From positions 1-46,357 of the forward strand of contig CAIVSK010000025.1 in NCBI GenBank assembly GCA_903908495.1: 46,357 nucleotides of DNA, in the 5' to 3' direction. The translations under genes and the position numbers were made by a program. This DNA is from Akkermansiaceae bacterium. Lineage in GTDB: Bacteria; Verrucomicrobiota; Verrucomicrobiia; Verrucomicrobiales; Akkermansiaceae. The notes below the pieces were generated by a model. That model had not been told where the DNA came from, did not search any database, and was given only the letters and a program-made list of their open reading frames with translations. Of this stretch, positions 35,837 through 43,592 are shown piece by piece (position 1 is the first letter of the stretch; every line of letters starts with the position of its first letter).

Positions 35837-37327
35837 TCACCCGTCGGCATTCCACTTCCAGCCGGGGTGCTTGACATACGCGAGAGCTTCCTCGGAGCGG
35901 ATGCCGCGGCTGGCGGCCTGGATGAATCCGTTCTTGCGCTGATTCCAGATGGCCAGTTCGGCGGGTGTCGCCTGGTGGTGCTTGTTGTAGGGAACCTGGT
36001 TGCCGACCAACATCACCAGGAAACCTTCCAGGCCGAAGTCGGTCTCGGTGCGCGGCAGCCGGTAGCGGCAGAACCCGGTGGGGCCGTTCTCCTTGTAGAA
36101 CTCCAATAGCTCGGCCAAGCCGGAGACATCAGTTTCGTCGCGGGCTTGCTGCCAAAACGGAGTGTCCAGCATGCCGTTGAACTTGTAGTGGAGCGCGAGG
36201 AAGTCGCGGATGTCGGTCCAACTGCCATGCGTTCGATCGTTGTAGAGATCGCGCATGGTGGGGGTGGGCTCGAGGTCGCTGTGGATGAGGAAGTCCACCA
36301 GCGTCCGGGTGTGGGAGCACAGGATCATGATGGCCGTGGATTCCAACGGCTCGACGAAACCGCCCGAATTGCCGAGGGCCACGACGTTTTCCACCCACTG
36401 TCGCTCATAACAGCCGGATCTGAATTTCACGATCTCGGGAGCCGACTTGATCTTCGGATTCTTTCGATAGAACTCGGCGGCGGCATCGTCGTCGGAGATG
36501 GCTTGCGAGCAATAGACATAACCGCGATTGACCAGATGCTCGTGGTCGATCTGCCAGGCCCAGCCGGAGTCCATCGTCTCGGCGGTGGTGTAGGGCTGGA
36601 TGAGATCGCTGCCACGCTCCCAACCGCCGATCACCGCGCGGTCGCAGAAGAGGGATTTGCTGAAACTCATGAAGGGCTCCGCCAGGGCCTTGCCCAGCAA
36701 TTCGCTGCGGAAGCCGCTGGCGTCGATGAAAAAGTCGGCGGCCAGGCGCTGACCGTCTTCGAGATGGATGCCGGCTATCCCGTTAGGACCGCGCTCGCTG
36801 CCGGTGACCTTGCCGTCGGTGAACTCGACGCCCTGCTCGCGGGCGACAATTTCGAGGATTTCCACGAACTTCTTGTTCTCGATGTGGAAGGCATGCCACT
36901 CGTGAATGTCGGGCGCGCCGTTAGGCTGGCGCGGAAACGCCATTTCCTGCCGCATCAGCGCGCCGGGCAGCGATGCGTTGTCAAAACTCTCATCGCAATA
37001 GAAGCCGGTGGGCTTGGCCAAGTCCGACCAATGGGAATCGAGCTGGAGATTGAACGTGTAATCGAAGCGCCCGCGGCTGCCCCACAGGAATTTGATCCCG
37101 AGCTTCCACGTCGGTTGGGCGAGTTCGTAGAAGCGCTTGCGGGAGATGCCGAGGTATTCGAAGAGATGGCGGGGGAAATTCGGCGTGGTGCTCTCGCCGA
37201 CGCCGATGACGCCGATGGAGGGGCTGCGCACGACCCGCACGTTGAGACGGGGGATTTTCCGCTTGAGGGAAATGGCGGCGATGAGGCCGGCGCTGCCGGC
37301 TCCGAGGACGAGGACGTTCTGGATCAT
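35837..37327 (-). CDS. Flavin-dependent tryptophan halogenase-family protein
   Basis: The 496-residue protein begins MIQNVLVLGAGSAGLIAAISLK, the FAD-binding GxGxxG (residues 9-14), followed by GVGESTTPNFPRHL. The family's catalytic-lysine region is represented by TWKLGIKFLW. The usual GWxWxIP motif reads GWAWQID, with aspartate for proline, and the later FVEPLESTAI corresponds to the EPLESTGI block. The substrate may be free tryptophan, a peptide or something else. Upstream starts at 37360 (ATG) and 37372 (GTG) are possible. It lies 61 bp behind nuoF on the same strand, an unusual neighbour. Confidence 0.87.
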   Translation of the reverse strand: MIQNVLVLGAGSAGLIAAISLKRKIPRLNVRVVRSPSIGVIGVGESTTPNFPRHLFEYLGISRKRFYELAQPTWKLGIKFLWGSRGRFDYTFNLQLDSHWSDLAKPTGFYCDESFDNASLPGALMRQEMAFPRQPNGAPDIHEWHAFHIENKKFVEILEIVAREQGVEFTDGKVTGSERGPNGIAGIHLEDGQRLAADFFIDASGFRSELLGKALAEPFMSFSKSLFCDRAVIGGWERGSDLIQPYTTAETMDSGWAWQIDHEHLVNRGYVYCSQAISDDDAAAEFYRKNPKIKSAPEIVKFRSGCYERQWVENVVALGNSGGFVEPLESTAIMILCSHTRTLVDFLIHSDLEPTPTMRDLYNDRTHGSWTDIRDFLALHYKFNGMLDTPFWQQARDETDVSGLAELLEFYKENGPTGFCRYRLPRTETDFGLEGFLVMLVGNQVPYNKHHQATPAELAIWNQRKNGFIQAASRGIRSEEALAYVKHPGWKWNADG

Positions 37328-37388
37328 GGGTTTGGGATTATTGATTGGGTGGAAATGCATCGAAGCTACCACACATCATGATAACCGT

Positions 37389-38723
37389 CTATCCGCCTTT
37401 CAAATCGGCCAGCAGTTCGTCGCGGAACTTCGCGACGATGGCTTCCACCGGCCAGGAGGACGCCTCCCCAAAGGCGCACACCGTCTTGCCGTCAATTTGA
37501 TAGGCGATGGCCTCGAGGGTGTCGAGGTCCGCTGCGGTCGCGTCGCCGGCGACGAGGCGGTCTGAGATTTTTTTCATCCAGGTGGATCCTTCGCGGCAAG
37601 GCGTGCATTGGCCGCAGGACTCGTGGGCGTAGAACGTGTTGAGGTTGTTGAGTACCCATGACATTTTGCGCGTGTCGTCCATGACGATGACGCCACCGGA
37701 GCCGGCCATCGAGCCGCAGGCGGCGATGGTGTCGAAGTCCAGCGGGATGTCCCAGAACGCGAGCTGGCGGCTGGAGCCGTCGACATTCTTGAGGGTGTAG
37801 GATTCCTCGCAGCGGAGGATTTTGGCGGACGAGCCGCCGGGAATGACTGCCTTGAATTCGCGACCGTCCTTGGGCCCGCCGCAGAGGTCGTATAACAACT
37901 CGCGCATCGTCAGCTTGCCGACTTCGATTTCAAAGTAGCCGGGGTTTTTGACATCGCCGGAGACGCAGAGGATGCGGGTGCCGGTGTTGCGGGGCACGCC
38001 GAGCTTGGCATAGGCGTCGCCGCCCATGCGGATGATGTGTTTGACGTGGCAGAGCGACTCGACATTGTTGACGATGGTCGGGCACATGTAGAGGCCGAGG
38101 GCGGCGGGGAAATACGGTGGCTTGATGCGCGGGTACGGGCGTTTGCCTTCGAGCGACTCGATGAGGCCGGTTTCCTCGCCGCAGATATAGGCACCCGCGC
38201 CGCGGTGGACATAGATTTCCAGATTAAAGCCGGAGCCGAGGACGTTGTTGCCGATGAAATTGCGGGCGCGGGCCTCCTCGATGGCGTGCTCGAGGATGAG
38301 GGCGGCGTGGGGGAATTCCTCGCGGACGTAGATATAGGCGATGTGTGCGCCGACGGCGAAGGCGGAGATGACCATGCCTTCCAGCAATTGATGCGGATCC
38401 TGATGGACGATGTAGCGGTCCTTGAAGGTGCCCGGTTCCGACTCGTCGCAATTGCAGATCAGATAGACCGGCTTGGTGTTGGCGGGCGGAATGAACGTCC
38501 ACTTCATGCCGGTGGGGAAGCCGGCACCGCCGCGTCCGCGCAGGCCGGATTTTTTCACTTCCTCGGTGATGTCCTTCGGTTGCATGGCGATGGCCTTTTG
38601 CAACTCGGCGTAGCCGCCGTCGCGCTGGTAGCAGTCGATGGACGCATCCCAGCCCTCGCGGTCCACGTTCTTGAAGATGAGCCGGTATTCGCGCGGGTGC
38701 GGGGGTTTGGTGTAGGTGATCAT
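37389..38723 (-). CDS. nuoF: NADH-quinone oxidoreductase subunit F
   Basis: NuoF carries the FMN and NADH sites and a 4Fe-4S cluster of complex I. The 444-residue protein has the NADH-binding GLRGRGGAGFPTGMKW (about 60-75), the FMN-binding CNCDESEPGTFKDR and GAGAYICGEETGLIESLEG, and the cluster cysteines in ESCGQCTPCREG plus a later CAFG. It is normal in length. On the minus strand it follows nuoE, but 401 bp of non-coding sequence with a palindromic element lies between, and nuoG does not follow. Confidence 0.96.
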   Translation of the reverse strand: MITYTKPPHPREYRLIFKNVDREGWDASIDCYQRDGGYAELQKAIAMQPKDITEEVKKSGLRGRGGAGFPTGMKWTFIPPANTKPVYLICNCDESEPGTFKDRYIVHQDPHQLLEGMVISAFAVGAHIAYIYVREEFPHAALILEHAIEEARARNFIGNNVLGSGFNLEIYVHRGAGAYICGEETGLIESLEGKRPYPRIKPPYFPAALGLYMCPTIVNNVESLCHVKHIIRMGGDAYAKLGVPRNTGTRILCVSGDVKNPGYFEIEVGKLTMRELLYDLCGGPKDGREFKAVIPGGSSAKILRCEESYTLKNVDGSSRQLAFWDIPLDFDTIAACGSMAGSGGVIVMDDTRKMSWVLNNLNTFYAHESCGQCTPCREGSTWMKKISDRLVAGDATAADLDTLEAIAYQIDGKTVCAFGEASSWPVEAIVAKFRDELLADLKGG

Positions 38724-38943
38724 GCGGGTGGAATCCGCCGCGAGAATGGCAGCGAATCGCGTCCTGCAAAACCCAAATTTTGCATAAATTCCCCGCGTGG
38801 GCGAATTCCGCGGCTAAACCCGCCCAAATCACCGTTGCGGCGGTCCGTCCGGGCGCACCCCAAGGACCGAGGGCCCCGACCCCGGCTGGGAAACGAGCGC
38901 ATTCAGGGAAAATGAATAGGCGGGTTTGGCTCGCGGACGGGAC
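38724..38943. other. Spacer upstream of nuoF
   Basis: This is the nuoF-proximal part of a 401 bp nuoE-nuoF gap; the rest is palindromic element copy 4 and 18 bp next to nuoE. It contains a locally AT-rich stretch (AAATTTTGCATAAATT, 38774-38789) that may hold a promoter for nuoF. I see no gene in it. Confidence 0.45.
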
Positions 38944-39106
38944 GCCCAAGACTGGCAGTCTAGCGCGCTCCGAGCGGAAAACAGGCGTCCCGCCTGTGAT
39001 GGAAGACAGCGCTTCCAGCCTGTCTGCGCATGAAACGACAGGCTGGAAGCCCGTCGTCCATGACAGGCTGGAAGCCTATCCTCCTTCTAAACTGACAGTA
39101 TCGGGC
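38944..39106 (+). repeat. Palindromic interspersed element, copy 4 (full length)
   Basis: A 163 bp copy between nuoE and nuoF, in a natural break of the operon. Its ends are GCCCAAGACTGGCAGTCTAG and CTAAACTGACAGTATCGGGC, near-perfect inverted repeats. Of the four hairpins inside, the first two have TCC loops and the last two GGA loops, so the element's halves can also pair with each other. It is stop-free in the same frame as copies 2 and 3 (read on the plus strand). Confidence 0.88.
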
Positions 39107-39124
39107 GGGCCGCCCCCCTGCCGG

Positions 39125-39694
39125 TCAGGGAGCGTAGGATTTCAGCAGTGCTCCGGCCTTGTCGGCTCCGACGCCCTCGTGAAAATCGTCGTTGACCATG
39201 CATACCGGGGCACTGCCGCAAGACGCCAGGCACTCGGCGAACTCGATGGAAAAATTCCCGCAAGGCGACACCGCGATGGGGTGGTGGTGGGGGTCGCACT
39301 GCGAGCGGTCGATGCCGGTGAGTTCGCACAGCCGCTCCATGAGCTCGTGGCTGCCACCCATGGCGCAGGAGAGCGTGCGGCAGACGCGGATGTGGTATTT
39401 GCCCGGGGCGGCCTGGCGGAAGCCGGGATAGAAGGTGACGACCTCGAGCACCTTGATCGGCTCGAGTTCGAGGCTGGCGGCGACCCAGTCGATGGCGGCG
39501 GCGGAGATATAGCCGAAGCGCTGTTGGACGATGTGCAGCAGCGGCAGGGTGGCGGATCGCTTGTTAGACGGGTAGTGGGAAATCCGCTCGGCCGCCTCCG
39601 CCTGCAAGTCCGGCGTCACTGCGAACGGCCTGAAGTGCTGCGTGCCGGGCGTTTCATGCGAGGCGATGGATTCATCAAGGATGGAATGTGACAT
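39125..39694 (-). CDS. nuoE: NADH-quinone oxidoreductase subunit E
   Basis: NuoE holds a 2Fe-2S cluster of the complex I NADH module. The 189-residue protein has the ligand cysteines in CRTLSC (C-x4-C) and CLASC (C-x3-C), and the conserved FYPGFRQAAPGKYHIRVC and APVCMVNDDFHEG. The ATG at 39694 gives MSHSILDESIASHE; the frame continues upstream through the heptanucleotide array as repeated VIGYWLL, which is an artefact of the repeat rather than real protein. It is separated from nuoD by that array and from nuoF by palindromic element copy 4. Confidence 0.94.
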   Translation of the reverse strand: MSHSILDESIASHETPGTQHFRPFAVTPDLQAEAAERISHYPSNKRSATLPLLHIVQQRFGYISAAAIDWVAASLELEPIKVLEVVTFYPGFRQAAPGKYHIRVCRTLSCAMGGSHELMERLCELTGIDRSQCDPHHHPIAVSPCGNFSIEFAECLASCGSAPVCMVNDDFHEGVGADKAGALLKSYAP

Positions 39695-39740
39695 GGACCG
39701 TAGCGGAGAATGAGTGAGTGGGCGTTGCGATTCTTTCCCG

Positions 39741-39844
39741 ATAACCAATAACCAATAACCAATAACCAATAACCAATAACCAATAACCAATAACCAATAA
39801 CCAATAACCAATAACCAATAACCAATAACCAATAACCAATAACC
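39741..39844. repeat. Heptanucleotide tandem array (AATAACC)n
   Basis: About 15 uninterrupted units of a 7 bp word (ATAACCA in this register; TTATTGG on the other strand) fill most of the nuoD-nuoE spacer, ending six bases from the nuoD stop. Units are identical, so copy number could vary between cells. Similar heptamer arrays are known in cyanobacteria as STRR sequences. Confidence 0.97.
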
Positions 39845-39850
39845 GGCACC

Positions 39851-41110
39851 TCAGCGGTCGCACTCGCCCATGACGAAATCCAGGGAGCCGAGAATGGCGG
39901 GCACATCGGACACCATGTGGCCGGGCAGCAGGCGCGAGACGATGGAGAGGTTGCAGAACGAGGGGCTGCGGATTTTCAAGCGGTAAGGCACCCCGCCACC
40001 TTTGGAATGAATATAGAACCCGAGCTCACCCTTGGGGTTTTCCGCGGCGAAATACACCTCGCCCGGCGGGGCGTCGATGCCTTGCGTGGCCACAATGAAG
40101 TGATGGATGAGCTCCTCCATCGAGGTGAGCACGCTCTCCTTGTTAGGCAGCATGCTCTTCGGCTCGGCGAGATTGACCGGGCCGGCGGGCATCTTGTCGA
40201 GTACCTGGCGGCAGATGGCGACGGCCTGGCGGACTTCCTCCATGCGGACGAGGTAGCGGGCGTAGCAATCGCCCTCATCGGTCACCGGCACGTCGAACTC
40301 GTAGTTTTCGTAGCCGAGGTAGGGGCTGTCCTTGCGCAGGTCGCGCGGCACCCCGGAGGCCCGCAGGTTCGGGCCGGTCATGCCCCAGGCAATGGCCGAT
40401 TCGCGGGTGATCACGCCGATATCCATCATGCGGTCGCGGAAAATCTTGTTTTTATCGAGCAACTTTGAAACCTCGCCGAGGGCGACCAGGCAGTCGGTCA
40501 GGAAGCTGCGGACCGCGGTTTCGAAGCCGGGCGGCATGTCGCGGAGTTGACCGCCGACGCGGGTGTAGGCGGTGGTGAAGCGCGCGCCGGTGAGTTGCTC
40601 GCAGAGGTTGTGGACCTTTTCCCGCTCCGTCATGGTGTAGAGGAACACGGTCATCGCGCCCACGTCCATGGCGCAAACACCGATGCCGAGCAAATGCGAG
40701 GAAAGCCGGGCCAATTCGCAACACAGCACCCGCAAGGCCTGACCGCGCGGCGGCAACGTCCAGCCCATGAGTTTTTCCACGGCACAGGCGTAAGCGACGT
40801 TGTTGGCCAGCGGTGCGAGGTAGTCCAAGCGGTCGGTGTACGGCACAAACTGGTTGTAGTGCATGCTTTCGGCGATTTTTTCATCGCCGCGATGCAGGAA
40901 GCCGACGTCCGGGGTGGCGGAGTGGATGATTTCGCCATCGAGTTCCAGGATGAGCCGGAGCACGCCGTGGGTGGCCGGGTGCGACGGGCCCATATTAAGG
41001 ACCATGCGTTCACCGACCATATCATGGGTTTCCGCATGATAGAGTTCGGTGGCCTTCGCCGCGCGGGCAAGGGGGTCGGGGGCGTTCAGTTCGGTATGGG
41101 AGGTGCTCAT
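39851..41110 (-). CDS. nuoD: NADH-quinone oxidoreductase subunit D
   Basis: NuoD is the 49 kDa-type subunit that forms the quinone pocket of complex I. The 419-residue protein has NMGPSHPATHGVLRLILELDGE, DVGFLHRGDEKIAE, YTDRLDYLAPLANN and ELARLSSHLLGIG, and ends GSLDFVMGECDR, all characteristic. It is first in its strand run; nuoA, nuoB and nuoC are not upstream, where a divergent secreted-protein gene lies instead. The nuo genes are thus split between loci in this genome, unless a second set exists elsewhere. Confidence 0.96.
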   Translation of the reverse strand: MSTSHTELNAPDPLARAAKATELYHAETHDMVGERMVLNMGPSHPATHGVLRLILELDGEIIHSATPDVGFLHRGDEKIAESMHYNQFVPYTDRLDYLAPLANNVAYACAVEKLMGWTLPPRGQALRVLCCELARLSSHLLGIGVCAMDVGAMTVFLYTMTEREKVHNLCEQLTGARFTTAYTRVGGQLRDMPPGFETAVRSFLTDCLVALGEVSKLLDKNKIFRDRMMDIGVITRESAIAWGMTGPNLRASGVPRDLRKDSPYLGYENYEFDVPVTDEGDCYARYLVRMEEVRQAVAICRQVLDKMPAGPVNLAEPKSMLPNKESVLTSMEELIHHFIVATQGIDAPPGEVYFAAENPKGELGFYIHSKGGGVPYRLKIRSPSFCNLSIVSRLLPGHMVSDVPAILGSLDFVMGECDR

Positions 41111-41358
41111 GCGTTTCGCCGTGCGAAGTAAGGAGCCAAAGCGGGGGGGGCGGCAAGGGGTTTGTGAAAATTATTCAGGGATCGGGGCAGTTCGATGGCC
41201 GTGGAATAATGGATCCGGCGCGAGAGTGCCTGTTGCCGCCAATTTTACAAGACCGGAGTGCCTGACTGGTGTCACGTTTTGCTTGCGCCCGGGGCGATTA
41301 CGACCATAGTCCAAGGCGCAAGCGCGGCGGTTCCGCGCCGTGTCCAAACCCGCTTTTG

Positions 41359-42285
41359 ATGTCCCTGCCCGTCTTTCGTCCCCTGCTCATGCTCTCGCTG
41401 GTGGTTGCGGCGGGCGATGGCTACGCTCAAAGCCCGGCGACGCCGCAGGCCGGGGTGCCGCGCGTGGTGGTGCCCGCCGGGAGCCGGCCGACGGCCCCGA
41501 CCGCATTGGTGCGCCCGCCGGTGCCGGCCGCGTCCGGGGCACTTTATCCGTGGCGGCTGCACGTGACCATCACCCTGTTTTGGATCGGCGAGTTGCCCTC
41601 GGAACACAATCCGGTACCCAACACCAAATCGTCCTGGGACGCAAACTGGATGGCCAACTTTGGCGGCTATGACGATCCGGAGCCGGCCAACCGGATTGCC
41701 AATTTCAGCAGCGGGGAATTCCGGCCCAAGGCGTTTGTGCCCAAGCTCAACCCGTTTTACGTGGCCCTGCCGTACAACGACGTGGCCGGCGGCGGTCAGC
41801 ACAAGGCCGAGGCGTCGCGGGTCATCCCGTGGTTTGAGCGCCTGCACCCCGCGCCGGGCGAAACCGTGTGCAAAGGCCGCTGGTTGCAAATCTACAATGG
41901 CAGCCGCAGTTGCTACGCGCAGTGGGAGGATTGCGGCCCGTGGCTCACCGACGACTGGCAGTATGTTTTTGGCAACAAGCCGCCCCAGACGGCCCACAAT
42001 GGCTCCGCCGGGCTCGATGTTTCCCCGGCGGTGCGCGATTACTTGAGCTTGGAATCCGGCAAAAAAGTCCACTGGCGCTTCGTCGAGGCCGCCGGGGTCC
42101 CTTATGGCCCGTGGAAAAAATACGGCAGCACCGCGGTGGCCACCAACCCGTCACCCGCGACGGCAGCCGGCCAACGCCCGGCCGACAACGCGGATCTGGA
42201 GACCCAGCGGCGCTACATGGAGTACCTGCGAAAACTCCGCGACGAGGACTATTTGAAGCGGCCATTGAGTGAGACGCAGCACTGA
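41359..42285 (+). CDS. Secreted protein, possibly double-psi beta-barrel (RlpA-like)
   Basis: I do not recognise a named family with certainty. The 308-residue product has a signal peptide (MSLPVFRPLLMLSLVVAAGDGYAQ) and a proline/alanine-rich linker to about residue 58. The core has ITLFWIGELPSEHNP, NPFYVALPYND, CYAQWEDCGPW and GLDVSPAVRDYLSL; the last resembles the aspartate-containing loop of RlpA/expansin-type double-psi barrels. Four cysteines may make disulfides. It may bind or cleave a polysaccharide outside the cell. The start at 41359 is chosen because it begins the signal peptide. It is divergent from nuoD. Confidence 0.65.
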   Translation: MSLPVFRPLLMLSLVVAAGDGYAQSPATPQAGVPRVVVPAGSRPTAPTALVRPPVPAASGALYPWRLHVTITLFWIGELPSEHNPVPNTKSSWDANWMANFGGYDDPEPANRIANFSSGEFRPKAFVPKLNPFYVALPYNDVAGGGQHKAEASRVIPWFERLHPAPGETVCKGRWLQIYNGSRSCYAQWEDCGPWLTDDWQYVFGNKPPQTAHNGSAGLDVSPAVRDYLSLESGKKVHWRFVEAAGVPYGPWKKYGSTAVATNPSPATAAGQRPADNADLETQRRYMEYLRKLRDEDYLKRPLSETQH

Positions 42286-42421
42286 AACCGGCGGATTAAC
42301 GGGCTGTGACCCGCTTTCCGCCTGCCAAAACGAAAATTGTGGGGATTTCCGGCGGCATTCTTCTTGACCGCGTTCGCGCGCCGGGCTAAACCGCCGTCCC
42401 GCAAATTTACCTCTCACTCCC

Positions 42422-42892
42422 ATGGCCAACGCACAAGTCATCCTCAAAGAAAAAATCGAAGGCCTCGGCCTGGAAGCCGATGTCGTCAAAGTCCGCGCCG
42501 GCTATGCCCGCAATTTCCTCATCCCGCAGGGCAAGGCCTATGAGGCGAGCCGGGCCAATTTGCGCCATGTGGAAGCCCTCAAAGTCTCCCGCGCCCGCCG
42601 CGAAGCTGCCGAATTGACCGTCGCGCAGGAACTCGCCACCCGCATTTCCAAGCTCAAGCCGAAGTTCACCCTCTCCACCGGCCAAGGTGGCAAGGCCTTC
42701 GGTTCGGTCACCAACATGGACATTCACAAGGAACTCGAGGCCGCTGGCATCAGCATCGACCGTCATGCCATCGAGCTCGATAAGCCCGTGAAAAAGTCCG
42801 GCAAGACCGAAGTGATCGTGCGCGTCCACCCACAGGTGACCGCCACCCTCACCATCACCGTCGACGCCGGCGAAGAAGAGCCCAAGAAATAG
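42422..42892 (+). CDS. rplI: 50S ribosomal protein L9
   Basis: L9 is a two-domain protein at the base of the L1 stalk that helps hold the reading frame. The 156-residue product starts MANAQVILKEKIEGLG and has the N-domain signature GYARNFLIPQGKAYEAS (about 27-43). A long helix connects to the C-domain. Both domains are present at normal length, with an acidic-lysine tail EEEPKK. It stands alone, without the usual rpsF, ssb or rpsR neighbours. The leader is C-rich with no Shine-Dalgarno sequence. Confidence 0.97.
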   Translation: MANAQVILKEKIEGLGLEADVVKVRAGYARNFLIPQGKAYEASRANLRHVEALKVSRARREAAELTVAQELATRISKLKPKFTLSTGQGGKAFGSVTNMDIHKELEAAGISIDRHAIELDKPVKKSGKTEVIVRVHPQVTATLTITVDAGEEEPKK

Positions 42893-42911
42893 CCCGGGTT
42901 TGCCCGTAGCT

Positions 42912-42954
42912 GCGGCGTCCCCGCCGCTGTCCGTGACCGCCGCGTCTCGCGGCG
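42912..42954. repeat. Two adjacent GC-rich hairpins after rplI
   Basis: GCGGCG TCCC CGCCGC (42912-42927) is followed by CGCCGCG TCT CGCGGCG (42938-42954). There is no T-run. The second matches the TCT-loop hairpin at 11113-11131 in layout. They may slow or stop transcription after rplI or be dispersed repeats. Confidence 0.55.
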
Positions 42955-43101
42955 AGTCCCCTCCACTGGGCCGCGTCCGCCCGGCCAGCGTCATTTCCCT
43001 TGCGCCGGCCACGCCTTTGCTCCATTCTCGGGTTGTGGAATCCACCCTGCTGCTGCGTCCGGAGCCGGGCTGGAATCTTAAACCAAGGAAAGGGCACAGC
43101 C

Positions 43102-43431
43102 ATGGATCCAGCAATGACGACAACAGCCTTCGCGCTTGACGGTTTTCGGATCACCAGGAACATCGGCGTGGTGCGCGGCATCACCGTGCGTTCGCGCTCG
43201 ATCTTCGGCACGATCGGCGGCAGTCTGCAGACACTCGTCGGCGGCAACATCTCGCTGTTCACCTCGCTCTGCGAAAAGACCCGCGCCGATGCCTACGAAT
43301 TGATGATCCAGCACGCGGAGCAATTCGGTGCCAACGCCGTGGTGGGCGTCCGCTACGACGCCACCGAGGTGATGCAGGGCGTCACCGAGGTGCTGTGCTA
43401 CGGCACCGCAGTGGTGATGGAGAAAGTTTGA
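43102..43431 (+). CDS. YbjQ/UPF0145-family protein
   Basis: The 109-residue protein belongs to the YbjQ (UPF0145) family, whose members form pentameric rings and have sometimes been linked to metal binding; the function is not established. Diagnostic strings are NIGVVRGITVRSRS, ADAYELMIQHAEQFGANAVVGVRYD and VTEVLCYGTAVV. The start at 43102 is one of the few in the window with a purine-rich Shine-Dalgarno-like stretch (AAGGAAAGG, 43084-43092). No operon partner is evident. Confidence 0.88.
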   Translation: MDPAMTTTAFALDGFRITRNIGVVRGITVRSRSIFGTIGGSLQTLVGGNISLFTSLCEKTRADAYELMIQHAEQFGANAVVGVRYDATEVMQGVTEVLCYGTAVVMEKV

Positions 43432-43592
43432 GCCGCGCCACCGTGATCCGGGCATCCTGCACGGATTCAAACCACTCCATCCATTTTCCCTGAACACGAT
43501 CCCCTCCCGAATAGGCTCAGGAGGTCTGGGGCTTTTGTGTTTCTTTTGTTAGATTGACGTGCCGCGCGGTCCCGCCCACGTTTCCAGCATCC

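Noticed and set aside
36146-37381. Plus-strand open frame opposite the halogenase
   Set aside because: It is a shadow of a gene with clear family motifs on the minus strand, with no recognisable domain of its own.
39695-39832. N-terminal extension of NuoE made of VIGYWLL repeats
   Set aside because: It is produced only by the heptamer array being open in this frame; NuoE homologues start near 39694.
39741-39844. Possible CRISPR array
   Set aside because: The unit is 7 bp with no spacers and no cas genes; it is a simple tandem repeat.
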